Shown here: one piece after another, positions 8,547 to 18,230 of the stretch
Numbering within the stretch: the first letter of the stretch is position 1
Layout: the number at the start of each line of letters is the position of its first letter
Assembly: GCA_027488575.1 (NCBI GenBank)
Contig: JAIYBJ010000007.1
Span: 1-37,780, forward strand
Length of the DNA stretch: 37,780 nt
From: Streptomycetaceae bacterium
GTDB taxonomy: Bacteria; Actinomycetota; Actinomycetes; Nanopelagicales; Nanopelagicaceae
Reading direction: 5' to 3'
Position numbers and translations under genes: made by a program
The notes under the pieces: generated by a model
Seen by the model: only the letters and a program-made list of their open reading frames with translations
The model's database searches: none
Told to the model about the DNA's origin: nothing

Positions 8547-10052
8547 GTGGCGATAGCAGTTGAGCTTCGACATATAAGCAAGAGATTTCCTGGAGTCATT
8601 GCAAATAAAGATGTCTCTATCAAAGTGGAGTCCGGTTCTGTTCACGCTTTAATTGGTGAAAATGGTGCTGGTAAATCCACTGTTATGAAAATTTTGTACG
8701 GAATGCAACGTCCAGATAGTGGCGAGATTTTTGTCAATGGCCAGAGTGTTCAATTTAAGAAGCCGGCAGATTCCATTGAAGCAGGAATCGGCATGGTTCA
8801 CCAGCACTTCATGTTGGCAGATAACTTCACAGTGTTAGAAAATATTGTTTTAGGTTACGAACCTTCTCGTGGTGGTGTTATTGATTTCAGCGCAGCCCGT
8901 AACAAAATTAACGAAATGGCTGCGGCGTACGGTCTGACCGTCGACCCAGATGCTCTGGTTGAAGATTTAGGTGTGGGACAGCGACAGAGAGTTGAAATTC
9001 TTAAAGTTTTATACCGTGGCGCAAAGATTCTAATTTTTGATGAACCAACTGCTGTACTTGTTCCGCAGGAAGTAGATGAGCTATTTGAAGCACTACAGGG
9101 TCTACGTAAAGACGGGTTAACGGTCATCTTCATTACCCATAAACTAGATGAAGTATTACGTGTGGCCGATGACGTCACAGTTATTCGCGCAGGATCCACT
9201 GTTGCTGAAGTTAAAGCGAGTGATGTCAGTGCTAAAAAATTGGCCGAGCTAATGGTTGGCAGCGAACTGCCATCGCCTGAAATTCATGGAAGCGCTAAGC
9301 GCAGTGAAGTAACACTCTCACTTTCAAAACTCACAGTTCCAGCGGAATCTGGTGCGCGCAATCTTGTTAGCGATGTGAGCTTCACATTGCACGCGGGCGA
9401 AGTCCTTGGAATTGCAGGCGTAGAAGGTAACGGCCAAAGTGAGTTAATCGAAGCAATACTTGGATTACGTAATTACACCGGAACAGTTATTTTTAAAGGC
9501 GAACCACTCGATGATGAATCAGTCTCTGAACGTCGCGACATGGGAATCGGTTTTATTCCAGAGGATCGCCAACGCCAAGCTCTACTGATGGCTTCACCAC
9601 TGTGGGAAAATAGAATTTTGGGGCACCAACGTGGAAAACCTGTAATGAATGGCGCACTGATTGATCGCAAGGCGACAATGAAGGACACTGTTCGAATAAT
9701 GCAAGAGTTTGATGTCCGAGCTCCGGGACCAGACACGTTGGCGTTGGCACTCTCAGGTGGAAATCAACAAAAGTTTATTGTTGGTCGCGAAATGAGCGGA
9801 TCACCTTCGTTGCTTCTGGCTTCACACCCAACTCGCGGAGTAGATGTTGGTGCACAAGCTGCAATTTGGAATGAACTACGCGCAGCTCGCGAAAAGGGAA
9901 TGGCAATTGTTCTCATAAGCGCTGATCTCGAAGAACTAATTGGCTTATCTGATCGTTTGATTGTCATGCTACGTGGTGCTGTGACTGCAGAGTTAGATCC
10001 CGCGAAGACAACTCCAGAATCACTCGGTTCGGCAATGACGGGCGCTGCGTGA
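8547..10052 (+). CDS. Nucleoside ABC importer ATPase with two nucleotide-binding domains
   Basis: A 501-residue RbsA/YufO/NupA-type protein with two fused ABC domains. The first domain has Walker A GENGAGKST at residues 37-45, the signature region LGVGQRQR and the Walker B DEPTAVL. The second has the naturally degenerate P-loop VEGNGQSE and the signature LSGGNQQK, plus TRGVDVGA in place of a classic Walker B. This asymmetry is usual in the family. The GTG start at 8547 has AAAGGAG nine bases upstream. Its stop overlaps the next start, so ATPase and permeases are translationally coupled. It energises uptake of the ligand bound by the upstream BMP protein. Confidence 0.93.
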   Translation: MAIAVELRHISKRFPGVIANKDVSIKVESGSVHALIGENGAGKSTVMKILYGMQRPDSGEIFVNGQSVQFKKPADSIEAGIGMVHQHFMLADNFTVLENIVLGYEPSRGGVIDFSAARNKINEMAAAYGLTVDPDALVEDLGVGQRQRVEILKVLYRGAKILIFDEPTAVLVPQEVDELFEALQGLRKDGLTVIFITHKLDEVLRVADDVTVIRAGSTVAEVKASDVSAKKLAELMVGSELPSPEIHGSAKRSEVTLSLSKLTVPAESGARNLVSDVSFTLHAGEVLGIAGVEGNGQSELIEAILGLRNYTGTVIFKGEPLDDESVSERRDMGIGFIPEDRQRQALLMASPLWENRILGHQRGKPVMNGALIDRKATMKDTVRIMQEFDVRAPGPDTLALALSGGNQQKFIVGREMSGSPSLLLASHPTRGVDVGAQAAIWNELRAAREKGMAIVLISADLEELIGLSDRLIVMLRGAVTAELDPAKTTPESLGSAMTGAA

Positions 10053-11152
10053 TGAGATACAAACCAGGAAAAATTGCACTCGCAATTGCCGCACCTGTTT
10101 TTGCAGCAGTATTTAGTTTGGCAGTTTCAAGTGCCTCACTAATTGCCACCAATAAATCACCTCGCGAAGCCTTTGCACTTATGTGGGAGTTCGGTTCTGG
10201 TGCTGGCTCACTTATGGAAGCTGTCAATCTTGCGACCTCTTATTACATCGCAGCAATTGCAATTGCACTTACATTCCGAGCAGGTTTATTTAATATCGGC
10301 GTTGAAGGACAACTTCGCTTGGGTTCTCTTTTTGCCGCCTACTTTGGAGCCATGATTGTTCTCCCACCAGTCCTACATATTCTTGCGATTTTTCTAATCG
10401 CAATGTTTATTGGTGGTTTGTGGGCAGCAATTGCTGCATACATGAAGGTCAAACGTGGCGTCAGCGAAGTTATTTCGACGATTATGCTCAACAGCATTGC
10501 CGGCGGTTTGTCTGCGTACTTATTGTCCAAACACTTTATGGTCAAAGTTGAAGGCAGCAATGACTTAGCAACCAAGCCACTACCTGCTAGCGGTCAGTTC
10601 CCAGATTTGATGCCTGTCCTAAAGAAGATGGGTGTAGAAGAGCAACCTGGCGGCGGCGTGTATGGAATGCTCATAATCGCAATCATTTTGGGTATCGCAT
10701 TTTGGTTTGTTGTTAATCGCACACGTTTTGGATTTGAATTACGTTCCAGTGGCATGAATCCAATTGCTGCGCGAGTAAGCGGAGTTAACTCAAAGAAGAT
10801 GACCTTTATTGCCCTCGTTGCTAGTGGTGCGATTGCAGGTCTTGCTGGCTTGCCAACACTGCTTGGTGACACACATAGTTACACACTCGGATTCCGAGGC
10901 GGTGTTGGATTTACGGCAATTGCAATCGCCCTTCTTGGTAGAAACACAGCACTTGGTATGGCAATTAGCGCGATGCTATTTGGCTTCCTTGAAGTCGCAT
11001 CACGTACTCTCGAGCTAATTGATATCGCTCCAGAAACATATGTGATCATGCAAGGTTCAATTCTTCTCAGTGCAGTGATTGCCTACGAAGTTGTTCGCAG
11101 ATACCAACTAACACTGCAAAGTCACGCACTTGCTAAGGCAGGTGACAAATAA
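10052..11152 (+). CDS. Nucleoside ABC importer permease 1
   Basis: A 366-residue polytopic membrane protein of the BPD_transp_2 / YufP-like family. Hydrophobic helices run through most of the length, and the GLFNIGVEGQLRLGSLFAAY segment near residues 75-95 is the family hallmark. The stop of the ATPase (TGA 10050-10052) and this ATG share one base; an in-frame GTG at 10049 would overlap by four and is equally coupled. It forms the membrane channel with the next gene product. The central RFGFELRSSG segment followed by ARVSGVN is the probable ATPase-coupling loop. Confidence 0.9.
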   Translation: MRYKPGKIALAIAAPVFAAVFSLAVSSASLIATNKSPREAFALMWEFGSGAGSLMEAVNLATSYYIAAIAIALTFRAGLFNIGVEGQLRLGSLFAAYFGAMIVLPPVLHILAIFLIAMFIGGLWAAIAAYMKVKRGVSEVISTIMLNSIAGGLSAYLLSKHFMVKVEGSNDLATKPLPASGQFPDLMPVLKKMGVEEQPGGGVYGMLIIAIILGIAFWFVVNRTRFGFELRSSGMNPIAARVSGVNSKKMTFIALVASGAIAGLAGLPTLLGDTHSYTLGFRGGVGFTAIAIALLGRNTALGMAISAMLFGFLEVASRTLELIDIAPETYVIMQGSILLSAVIAYEVVRRYQLTLQSHALAKAGDK

Positions 11153-12402
11153 TGTTAGAAAAAGGCAAACTTTCAGGAATGCGTCGCTCCATAATCATCT
11201 TCTTCGGAATTATCGCAATCCTCTCCATTATTCGAGTTGTAACAGGTGCATCTGATTTAACAAGCGTTGGAACTGCGCAAGCCGCTTTGTTGCTCTCCGT
11301 TCCAATTGTTTTGGCAGCACTCGGTGGCTTATTTGCCGAACGTGCTGGTGTTGTAAACATTGGCCTTGAAGGCATGATGATTATGGGCGCATGGGCTGGC
11401 GGATTTATTGGAAGCGTTCATGGACCATGGATGGGATTAGTTGGAGCAATTATTTTTGGCGCAGTTGGTGCACTTGTTCACGCAGTTGCAACAATTACAT
11501 TTGGTGTTGACCACGTGGTATCTGGCGTTGCAATTAACATCATTGCAGCGGGTTTAGTTCGCTACATCTCAACTATTTTGGCCCAAGGTGGGTCATGGCC
11601 GGGACCTTCACAGTCACCGGATGTCGAGCCAATTGGGCAAAATGGTTTGCCAATACTCTCTGGTGGACATTATTTTGGTTGGAAGAGTCCAGATATTCTC
11701 AATTCAATTGGTGAGAAAAACTGGTTCTTGATTTCAGATGTATCTCGTGTTTTGCGTGGATTAACTGGAGAGCTTTCTTACGTAACGATGATTGCTATCG
11801 CTCTTGTCCCACTGAGCTATTTCCTCTTATGGAAAACTTCATTTGGGTTGCGCTTACGAAGCACAGGTGAATCTCCTGTTGCAGCTGAATCACTCGGTGT
11901 AAATGTTTACGTAATGAAGTATTGGGGCGTATTACTCTCTGGTGGCTTCGCTGGTTTAGGTGGTGGCTTCCTCGCAATTGTTGCGGCAAATCACTATCAA
12001 GAGAATCAAGTAGGAGGCCGCGGATATATCGGATTAGCAGCAATGCTCTTTGGCAATTGGCGCCCGGGTGGATTACTTGCAGGTTCTGCACTATTTGGAT
12101 TTGCTGACGCGCTACAACTTCGAGATTCTGCTGCTATTCACGCACTCATTTTGTTGATCATTGCATTCTTGTTGTTTGCATCATGGAGATCATTTAAGAA
12201 GGGTCAACGGATTGCAACCATCGTGGCTCTGGCACTGGCCGGATTCTTTGCATGGTTCTTCGTTGCCTTTGAAGAACTTCCAGGCCAACTTGTAACAATG
12301 ACTCCATATCTCGCAACATTGATTGTTCTATCCCTGGCGTCGCAGCGATTACGTGGACCTGCTGCTGCGGGCTTCCCATACAGACGTGGTGGATTAAAGT
12401 AA
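11152..12402 (+). CDS. Nucleoside ABC importer permease 2
   Basis: The second membrane subunit, 416 residues, YufQ-like. The ERAGVVNIGLEGMMIMGAWA stretch near residues 63-82 corresponds to the matching motif in permease 1, and SFGLRLRSTGESPVAAESLG is the cytoplasmic coupling segment. The ATG overlaps the preceding stop by one base (TAATG). Relative to typical relatives the C-terminal region has extra hydrophobic stretches (about residues 320-410). cdd begins on the next base after the stop, tying uptake directly to intracellular nucleoside metabolism. Confidence 0.9.
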   Translation: MLEKGKLSGMRRSIIIFFGIIAILSIIRVVTGASDLTSVGTAQAALLLSVPIVLAALGGLFAERAGVVNIGLEGMMIMGAWAGGFIGSVHGPWMGLVGAIIFGAVGALVHAVATITFGVDHVVSGVAINIIAAGLVRYISTILAQGGSWPGPSQSPDVEPIGQNGLPILSGGHYFGWKSPDILNSIGEKNWFLISDVSRVLRGLTGELSYVTMIAIALVPLSYFLLWKTSFGLRLRSTGESPVAAESLGVNVYVMKYWGVLLSGGFAGLGGGFLAIVAANHYQENQVGGRGYIGLAAMLFGNWRPGGLLAGSALFGFADALQLRDSAAIHALILLIIAFLLFASWRSFKKGQRIATIVALALAGFFAWFFVAFEELPGQLVTMTPYLATLIVLSLASQRLRGPAAAGFPYRRGGLK

Positions 12403-12801
12403 ATGTCACTCACACCTGATTGGCAGCTGTTACATACAACTGCCATTGCTGCGAGTAAAAAAGCCTATGCACCGTATTCAAACTTTCCAGTCGGAGTCGC
12501 AGGTTTAGTTAGCGATGGTCGAATAGTTAGTGGTTGCAACGTTGAAAATGCTAGTTATGGCCTCGGTTTATGTGCCGAATGCAGCATGACATCAGAGCTA
12601 GTAATGAGTGGAGGAGGGCGCCTGGTTGCTGTTTTGTGCGTTGATGCACAAGGTGATTATTTGGCCCCGTGTGGACGTTGCAGACAACTTCTCTTTGAAC
12701 ATGGTGGAAATGAACTTTTGCTGATGACACCTGATGGACCAATGAAAATGTCTACTATTTTGCCGTGGGCATTTGGTCCAGATGATTTAGATCGCAATTA
12801 A
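12403..12801 (+). CDS. cdd: Cytidine deaminase
   Basis: Hydrolyses cytidine and deoxycytidine to uridine and deoxyuridine. The 132-residue length fits the homotetrameric class. NVENASYGLGLCAEC contains zinc ligand Cys57 and catalytic Glu59; PCGRCRQ supplies zinc ligands Cys90 and Cys93. It starts directly at the base after the permease stop, with no spacer, and deoA follows after 6 bases. Products feed the pyrimidine phosphorylase encoded next. Confidence 0.95.
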   Translation: MSLTPDWQLLHTTAIAASKKAYAPYSNFPVGVAGLVSDGRIVSGCNVENASYGLGLCAECSMTSELVMSGGGRLVAVLCVDAQGDYLAPCGRCRQLLFEHGGNELLLMTPDGPMKMSTILPWAFGPDDLDRN

Positions 12802-12807
12802 TTTTAC

Positions 12808-14097
12808 ATGAGTGCTGTCGAACCATTTTCAGCTGTAGAGATAATTGCGGCAAAGCGAGATAAAGCAACTCTGACAAACCCACAAATTGATTGGGTTATT
12901 GATGCATACACTCGTGGCATCGTTGCAGATGAACAAATGTCTGCATTGCTGATGGCAATTTTACTCAATGGAATGAATTCACAGGAAATTTCTCGTTGGA
13001 CTAATGCAATGATAAATAGCGGTGAAAAAATGAATTGGTCGGCGCTGGATCGACCAACAGTGGATAAGCATTCAACTGGCGGCGTTGGTGACAAAATTAC
13101 CCTGCCACTTGCACCACTTGTTGCAGCTTGTGGCGCTGCTGTTCCACAACTATCTGGTCGTGGATTAGGTCATACAGGTGGAACACTCGATAAGTTAGAA
13201 GCAATCTCAGGATGGCAAGCATCTTTAAGTAATGAAAAAATGTTGCAAGTTTTGCAAGAGTGTGGGGCAGTTATTTGCGCAGCTGGCGCAGGCCTTGCAC
13301 CCGCAGACAAAAAACTTTATGCCCTTCGTGATGTAACAGCTACGGTTGAAGCGATTCCGCTTATTGCTTCATCGATCATGAGTAAAAAAATTGCAGAAGG
13401 TACAAGTGCACTGGTGCTGGATGTTAAAACCGGCGGTGGTGCTTTTATGAGCGATCCACTTAAGGCGCGCGAGTTAGCACAGACAATGGTTGGTCTCGGA
13501 AAAGATGCCGGAGTGAAAACCCTTGCACTAATTACTGCAATGGATATTCCACTGGGACTTACTGCCGGAAATGCACTAGAAGTTCGCGAATCAATCGAAG
13601 TTTTATCAGGTGGTGGCCCGGCAGATGTCGTTGAATTAACTGTCATTTTTGCTCAAGAAATGTTGGAACTCGTTGGAATTAAAGGCAAAGATCCAGCCAA
13701 AGCGCTTAAAGATGGTTCAGCTATGGATGTCTGGCGAAAAATGATTAGTGCGCAGGGTGGAAATCCGGATGCACCGTTGCCGATAGCAAAAGAAAATCTA
13801 ACGATCACCGCAGATTCCAGTGGAACAATGCTTTCCATGGACGCAATGGCAGTCGGAGTTGCAGCGTGGAGACTAGGGGCTGGACGTTCACGTCAGGGCG
13901 AAAGCGTGCAATCAGGAGCGGGCATCGAAATTCACAAAAAACCAGGTGAAAAGATCACAACAGGTGAAGCGATTTACACGCTGCATACGGATACGCCTGA
14001 ACGATTTGCACGAGCGCAAGAAGTGTTAGAAGGTAGTGTTGCAATCGGAAGCGGAGAAGTGAAGCGACTCCCACTTATTGTTGAACGAATTAGCTGA
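12808..14097 (+). CDS. deoA: Thymidine / pyrimidine-nucleoside phosphorylase
   Basis: Cleaves thymidine, deoxyuridine and possibly uridine with phosphate to the base and (deoxy)ribose-1-phosphate. At 429 residues it matches the DeoA/Pdp family. The [11 protein letters not shown] segment (near residues 88-98) binds phosphate, and [18 protein letters not shown] (near 116-133) is the family signature. A C-terminal PYNP domain follows from about residue 340. Sequence inspection cannot separate strict thymidine phosphorylase from the broader pyrimidine enzyme. The sugar-1-phosphate produced fits the mutase and DeoC encoded in the convergent arm of the island. Confidence 0.93.
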   Translation: MSAVEPFSAVEIIAAKRDKATLTNPQIDWVIDAYTRGIVADEQMSALLMAILLNGMNSQEISRWTNAMINSGEKMNWSALDRPTVDKHSTGGVGDKITLPLAPLVAACGAAVPQLSGRGLGHTGGTLDKLEAISGWQASLSNEKMLQVLQECGAVICAAGAGLAPADKKLYALRDVTATVEAIPLIASSIMSKKIAEGTSALVLDVKTGGGAFMSDPLKARELAQTMVGLGKDAGVKTLALITAMDIPLGLTAGNALEVRESIEVLSGGGPADVVELTVIFAQEMLELVGIKGKDPAKALKDGSAMDVWRKMISAQGGNPDAPLPIAKENLTITADSSGTMLSMDAMAVGVAAWRLGAGRSRQGESVQSGAGIEIHKKPGEKITTGEAIYTLHTDTPERFARAQEVLEGSVAIGSGEVKRLPLIVERIS

Positions 14098-14110
14098 AAT
14101 TGGTGAAAAA

Positions 14111-15205
14111 GTGAGCATGCAAAGTATCCCAACGGTAGAACAAATTAAGCGAGTTCCGAAAGTCCTTCTACATGATCACTTAGATGGCGGCCTTCGCCCA
14201 CAAACTATTATTGATATCGCGAAAAAAATTGGATACACCGCACTACCAACAATGGACGCAGAAGAATTAGCCACATGGTTTCGTGAATCATGCGATTCGG
14301 GCTCGTTGGTTCGTTACTTGGAAACTTTTAGCCACACAATCGCAGTTATGCAGACACGTGAAGATATCCTTCAAGTAGCTCGTGAGTGCGCGCTTGATCT
14401 TGCACGAGATGGTGTTGTTTATGCTGAAGTTCGTGGTGCACCAGAGTTATTTACCGAACAAGGCCTCACCCTTGAACAAGTTGTCCAGGCGACTCTTGAT
14501 GGCTATCGGGAAGGTGAAGAGTTAGCTCGAAAAGAAGGCTTCACAATTCAGGTTCGTTCGCTCCTATGCGGAATGCGACAAAACAACCGTTCGCAAGAAG
14601 TTGCTGAACTTGCCGTGAAGTATCGCGACAAAGGTGTTGTTGGTTTTGATATTGCTGGACCAGAAGATGGTTTTCCACCTTCAAACCAACAGGAAACTTT
14701 CGAATATCTTCGTCGCGAAGATGCTCACTTCACAATTCATGCTGGCGAGGCATACGGTTTGCCATCTATTTGGGAAGCAATTCAGTTGTGCGGGGCAGAA
14801 CGACTAGGCCATGGCGTAAGAATTATTGACGACATAGATGTTTCAGGCCCAGAACCAAAATTAGGACAACTAGCGTCATATATTCGCGATCGCAGAATTC
14901 CTCTAGAACTCTGTCCAACATCTAATTTGCAAACAGGTGCCGCAAAGAATATTTCACAGCACCCAATTGGAATATTGGCTAAATTACGTTTTCGTGTAAC
15001 GCTCAATACCGACAACCGCCTCATGAGCCAAACTTCAATGACTCACGAAATGACCGAACTTGTTGGTGCATTTAAATGGGATTTCGCTGATTTACAAAGA
15101 GTCACAATCAATGGCATGAAGAGCGCATTTATCCCTTACCCAGAACGGCTTGAGATAATTGAAAAGATTATTAAGCCGGGATATGCAGCGATTGCTTCTG
15201 AATAA
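14111..15205 (+). CDS. add: Adenosine deaminase
   Basis: Deaminates adenosine and deoxyadenosine to inosine forms for cleavage by purine nucleoside phosphorylase. Zinc ligands are visible in LLHDHLDGG (His21 and His23), [12 protein letters not shown] (His with catalytic Glu) and the late NTDNRLMS motif (Asp). RLGHGVRI is also characteristic. About 364 residues from the chosen GTG at 14111; ATG at 14117 is an equally possible start, and both share a weak GGTGA upstream. A longer TTG start at 14078 would overlap deoA by 20 bases and adds residues not expected in the family. Confidence 0.93.
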   Translation: MSMQSIPTVEQIKRVPKVLLHDHLDGGLRPQTIIDIAKKIGYTALPTMDAEELATWFRESCDSGSLVRYLETFSHTIAVMQTREDILQVARECALDLARDGVVYAEVRGAPELFTEQGLTLEQVVQATLDGYREGEELARKEGFTIQVRSLLCGMRQNNRSQEVAELAVKYRDKGVVGFDIAGPEDGFPPSNQQETFEYLRREDAHFTIHAGEAYGLPSIWEAIQLCGAERLGHGVRIIDDIDVSGPEPKLGQLASYIRDRRIPLELCPTSNLQTGAAKNISQHPIGILAKLRFRVTLNTDNRLMSQTSMTHEMTELVGAFKWDFADLQRVTINGMKSAFIPYPERLEIIEKIIKPGYAAIASE

Positions 15206-16399
15206 ATGATTGATTTTCTCGATCACAAATTCATCGAAAATCCTTATCCAGCACTAGAGAAGTTACGCTCAGAAGGTAAACCTGTCTGGCACGAAGGTGT
15301 TGGGATGTATCTAGCGGCACGTTATGAAGACGCTAATGACGTACTTCGCACGAAATCTCTTGGAAGAATCTTTAAGGCAAAAGAGCCAGATTTTGAATGG
15401 GATGTATTTAACTGGCTTCATTCAGATTCAATCCTGGATAGCGAGCCACCTAAACACACACGATTGCGCTCACTAGTCGCCAAGGCATTTAACCGAAATA
15501 AGATTGAAAGCCAGAGGCCAGCGATTGAGAAAATTACGAATGATTTACTCGACGCCATAGAGATCAAAGTTCGTGCAGGTCAAACTTTTGATGTGATTGC
15601 AGATTATGCCGAACCACTTCCGGTAAAAGTTATCGCCGCACTTTTGGGATTTCCAGCTGAAGACGAGCATCTTTTAAGACCTTGGTCCCAATCTATTGTG
15701 AAGATGTATGAAGTAAATCCATCTATAGAACATCAAAATGAAGCCAAAGCAGCTGCAAAAGCTTTTGCTGATTATGTACTTGGGCTGATGCATGAACGCA
15801 AGAAGAATCCTGGTACAGATTTGATTAGCGATCTTGCTGCTGTCGAAGAGAGTGGTGAAAAACTAAGCGCACATGAACTCGTGGCAACGTGCGTTCTCTT
15901 GCTCAACGCAGGTCACGAGGCAAGCGTTAATGCTTTTGGAAATGGAATGGTGGCTGCGCTCTCGCGTCCTGATCAAGCAGAGTTATTACGCACCAAATCA
16001 AGAGAAATTGCAGAGACTGCCGTTGAGGAGTTTTTGAGATTCGATGCACCTTTACATTTATTTGAACGAACAGCAACTGCTGATACTGAAATTGGGGGAG
16101 TAACTGTTCGAGAGGGTCAGAAAATTGCTTCATTACTCGGCTCTGCTAATCGCGATGAAAGCGTTTTCGAGAACTCAAATGAGATGAATTTATTGCGAAA
16201 TCCAAACCCACATATTGGTTTTGGTGCGGGCATACATTTTTGCTTAGGTGGCCCACTTGCTCGACTCGAAATGGCAATATCGCTACCCGCACTCTTCGAA
16301 CGATTTAACGATATTGAATTAGCGAGTACCCCAAAGCGACGCCCAACTTTTGTTCTGCGTGGTTATGAAAGTGTAGATATCTCAGCTGCAGTCGGATAA
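15206..16399 (+). CDS. Cytochrome P450 in the nucleoside operon
   Basis: A 397-residue soluble bacterial P450. The haem-binding loop HIGFGAGIHFCLGGPLARLE places the axial thiolate at Cys346. The K-helix motif is EEFLR. In the I helix the usual AGxET is AGHEA: Ala239 replaces the conserved threonine, as in CYP107A1 (P450eryF), where substrate groups assist oxygen activation. No ferredoxin or reductase gene is nearby. The ATG directly abuts the add stop, so it is co-transcribed with nucleoside genes, an unexpected partner. Substrate unknown; a modified nucleoside is conceivable but unsupported. The 3' end overlaps convergent ribokinase by 37 bases. Confidence 0.93.
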   Translation: MIDFLDHKFIENPYPALEKLRSEGKPVWHEGVGMYLAARYEDANDVLRTKSLGRIFKAKEPDFEWDVFNWLHSDSILDSEPPKHTRLRSLVAKAFNRNKIESQRPAIEKITNDLLDAIEIKVRAGQTFDVIADYAEPLPVKVIAALLGFPAEDEHLLRPWSQSIVKMYEVNPSIEHQNEAKAAAKAFADYVLGLMHERKKNPGTDLISDLAAVEESGEKLSAHELVATCVLLLNAGHEASVNAFGNGMVAALSRPDQAELLRTKSREIAETAVEEFLRFDAPLHLFERTATADTEIGGVTVREGQKIASLLGSANRDESVFENSNEMNLLRNPNPHIGFGAGIHFCLGGPLARLEMAISLPALFERFNDIELASTPKRRPTFVLRGYESVDISAAVG

Positions 16400-17259
16400 G
16401 AAGACTGTGCGCCTTTTCTTGTAACACTTAGTGCAGCAATGCGACAGGCAAATTCAGCTGCGCTCTTGGCATCTAAGCCCGAAGCGATTGCGAATGAGAA
16501 TGAGCCAATAAAACAATCTCCCGCACCAGTTGAGTCAACAGCTTGAACTTTTGTCGTTGCAATCGAAGTTAACGCACCATCTTCAGAGATTAAAACTGCA
16601 CCTTTATCTCCTAGAGTGACAATTGAATTCTTTCCAGGACGAAATTGTGAGAGAGATTCAGATGTTGGAGCAGCGCCAACAAATTCTTCAAATTCAACTT
16701 CGTTTGGAATTAACCAATCAGTTACCGACAATAAATCGGGGGAAAGCACTTGATAAGGCGCCGGATTGAAGATTGTTATTGCTCCACGTTTTTTGGCAGC
16801 AACGAATGCGGCTGTTGTAACAGATTGTGGGACCTCGCATTGACCTAAAACTATTGAAAGCTCTGGAATTGATGCGACTGCCTGTGCAGCATGACTCTCA
16901 TTAAAGTCATGATTAGCACCAGGAACAATCAAAATTCTATTTTGACCCTGCGCATCAACCCAAATATGCGCGACTCCTGTTGGTAAATCAGAAATCTTGA
17001 TATGTTCTGAGTTAACTTTTCGATTCTTAAAATTTTCTTCTAATGATTTTCCAAAAAGGTCATTTCCGATACTTCCCACCATGTACACGTTGGCACCAGC
17101 TAGGGCTGCCATCACTGCTTGGTTTGCGCCTTTTCCGCCAAAGCCAGTTGTAAATTGATTGCCATAAAGTGTTTGCCCTGCTTGTGGCAATACATCTGCA
17201 TAGCAAGTTAAATCCATACTCGCGCTGCCTACAACGGCGATCACTGGTGCTTTGGCCAT
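16363..17259 (-). CDS. rbsK: Ribokinase-like PfkB carbohydrate kinase
   Basis: A 298-residue PfkB-family kinase. The N-terminal signature GFGGKGANQAV (near residues 39-49) and the C-terminal DSTGAGDCFIGS (near 240-251, catalytic Asp in GAGD) are those of ribokinase. It would phosphorylate ribose released by the adjacent nucleoside hydrolase to ribose-5-phosphate. A canonical -10 (TATTAT) sits 7 bases before the ATG, so the transcript is probably leaderless. The 3' end overlaps the P450 gene by 37 bases. Another sugar or nucleoside kinase activity is possible; context favours ribose. Confidence 0.85.
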   Translation of the reverse strand: MAKAPVIAVVGSASMDLTCYADVLPQAGQTLYGNQFTTGFGGKGANQAVMAALAGANVYMVGSIGNDLFGKSLEENFKNRKVNSEHIKISDLPTGVAHIWVDAQGQNRILIVPGANHDFNESHAAQAVASIPELSIVLGQCEVPQSVTTAAFVAAKKRGAITIFNPAPYQVLSPDLLSVTDWLIPNEVEFEEFVGAAPTSESLSQFRPGKNSIVTLGDKGAVLISEDGALTSIATTKVQAVDSTGAGDCFIGSFSFAIASGLDAKSAAEFACRIAALSVTRKGAQSSYPTAAEISTLS

Positions 17260-17266
17260 GAAATAG

Positions 17267-17272
17267 ATAATA
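17267..17272 (-). promoter_or_regulatory. -10 element for rbsK, leaderless
   Basis: TATTAT on the minus strand, 7 bases before the rbsK ATG. It overlaps by two bases the opposite-facing -10 of the nucleoside hydrolase gene, so both promoters cannot be occupied at once. Confidence 0.6.
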
Positions 17273-17276
17273 GGCT
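17271..17276 (+). promoter_or_regulatory. -10 element for the nucleoside hydrolase gene, leaderless
   Basis: TAGGCT on the plus strand, 6 bases before the ATG at 17283. It fits the TANNNT pattern of actinobacterial leaderless promoters. No convincing -35 is visible. Confidence 0.5.
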
Positions 17277-17282
17277 ACCTCC

Positions 17283-18230
17283 ATGAATTCCACACCCGTC
17301 ATTCTTGATGTAGATACAGGAATTGATGATGCATTCGCTATTTTGTTCGCAGCGCGACATCCATCAATAAAGTTATTGGGCGTTACCTGCGTTGACGGAA
17401 ATACGAATGTGGCACAAGTTGTAGCAAACACACTTCAGGTTCTAGATGCTGCTGGAGCAGGAGACATTCCAGTAGCACGAGGTGCTATTCGTCCTCTCTT
17501 GGGACAATCTCAATATGCTGAGTATGTTCATGGTGAAGATGGAATGGGCGATTTAGGTTTACCGCCATCTCGCAGAAGTGTGGATTCACGATCTGCAATC
17601 GAATTACTCCGTGATTTAGTTGATCAATCTTCTGAGCCGGTGACGCTAGTCCCACTGGCGCCATTAACAAACATCGCACTTTTTTTGCGCGCTTTTCCTG
17701 AGAGTGCAAAGAAACTGAAGCGAATTGTTTTAATGGGTGGTTCTGCTTCAGCTGGAAACGCAACCCCTGCAGCTGAGTTCAACGTGTGGCACGATCCTGA
17801 AGCAGCTGCAATTGTTTTCCAAAGTGGAATTCCAATCACGATGTATGGTCTTGATGTCTTCATGCGCCCGTGTGTGAGCGCAGAAGAGGCAGACAAATTA
17901 TCTAAATCCGCCGATCCATGTGCCCAATTCGCTGGAAGATTAATCAACGCATTCGTTGAACGTATTGGTTCGCCAGTTACTTTGGGCGACTACGGCGCTG
18001 TAGCAAGTGTGATTGCACCAGAATTAGTTACGACGCAGCGTTTTGATGTAGTTGTTGATACATCTGCTGGCCCTGCGCGAGGTCAAACGATTGTTGATCG
18101 CAGACCGGCCCTGGAACTTGAGATAGAACCACTGAGGTTAGAAAATGCTGCGAAAGTTGATGTCACACTCGATTTAGATGTCGAAGGCATCCGTCAATTG
18201 TGGCTCAAAACAATTGATCCACACTTCTAA
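17283..18230 (+). CDS. Inosine-uridine preferring nucleoside hydrolase family protein
   Basis: A 315-residue nucleoside hydrolase that splits ribonucleosides with water into base and ribose. The N-terminal DVDTGIDDA (near residues 9-17) is the calcium-binding aspartate cluster defining the family. VLMGGSA near 150 and the EFNVWHDPEAA stretch near 165-175 are further conserved elements. Base preference cannot be read from sequence. The divergent ribokinase 23 bases away would capture the ribose. The gene ends exactly where the convergent short aldehyde dehydrogenase gene ends, with no bases between. Confidence 0.92.
   Translation: MNSTPVILDVDTGIDDAFAILFAARHPSIKLLGVTCVDGNTNVAQVVANTLQVLDAAGAGDIPVARGAIRPLLGQSQYAEYVHGEDGMGDLGLPPSRRSVDSRSAIELLRDLVDQSSEPVTLVPLAPLTNIALFLRAFPESAKKLKRIVLMGGSASAGNATPAAEFNVWHDPEAAAIVFQSGIPITMYGLDVFMRPCVSAEEADKLSKSADPCAQFAGRLINAFVERIGSPVTLGDYGAVASVIAPELVTTQRFDVVVDTSAGPARGQTIVDRRPALELEIEPLRLENAAKVDVTLDLDVEGIRQLWLKTIDPHF

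Noticed and set aside
14078-14110. Longer adenosine deaminase from a TTG inside deoA
   Set aside because: It would overlap deoA by 20 bases without a ribosome site and adds residues before the usual start; GTG 14111 or ATG 14117 fit better.
15206-16399. P450 as a recent mobile-element insertion
   Set aside because: No transposase, repeats or tRNA flank it and the junctions are as tight as the rest of the operon; transfer long ago remains possible.
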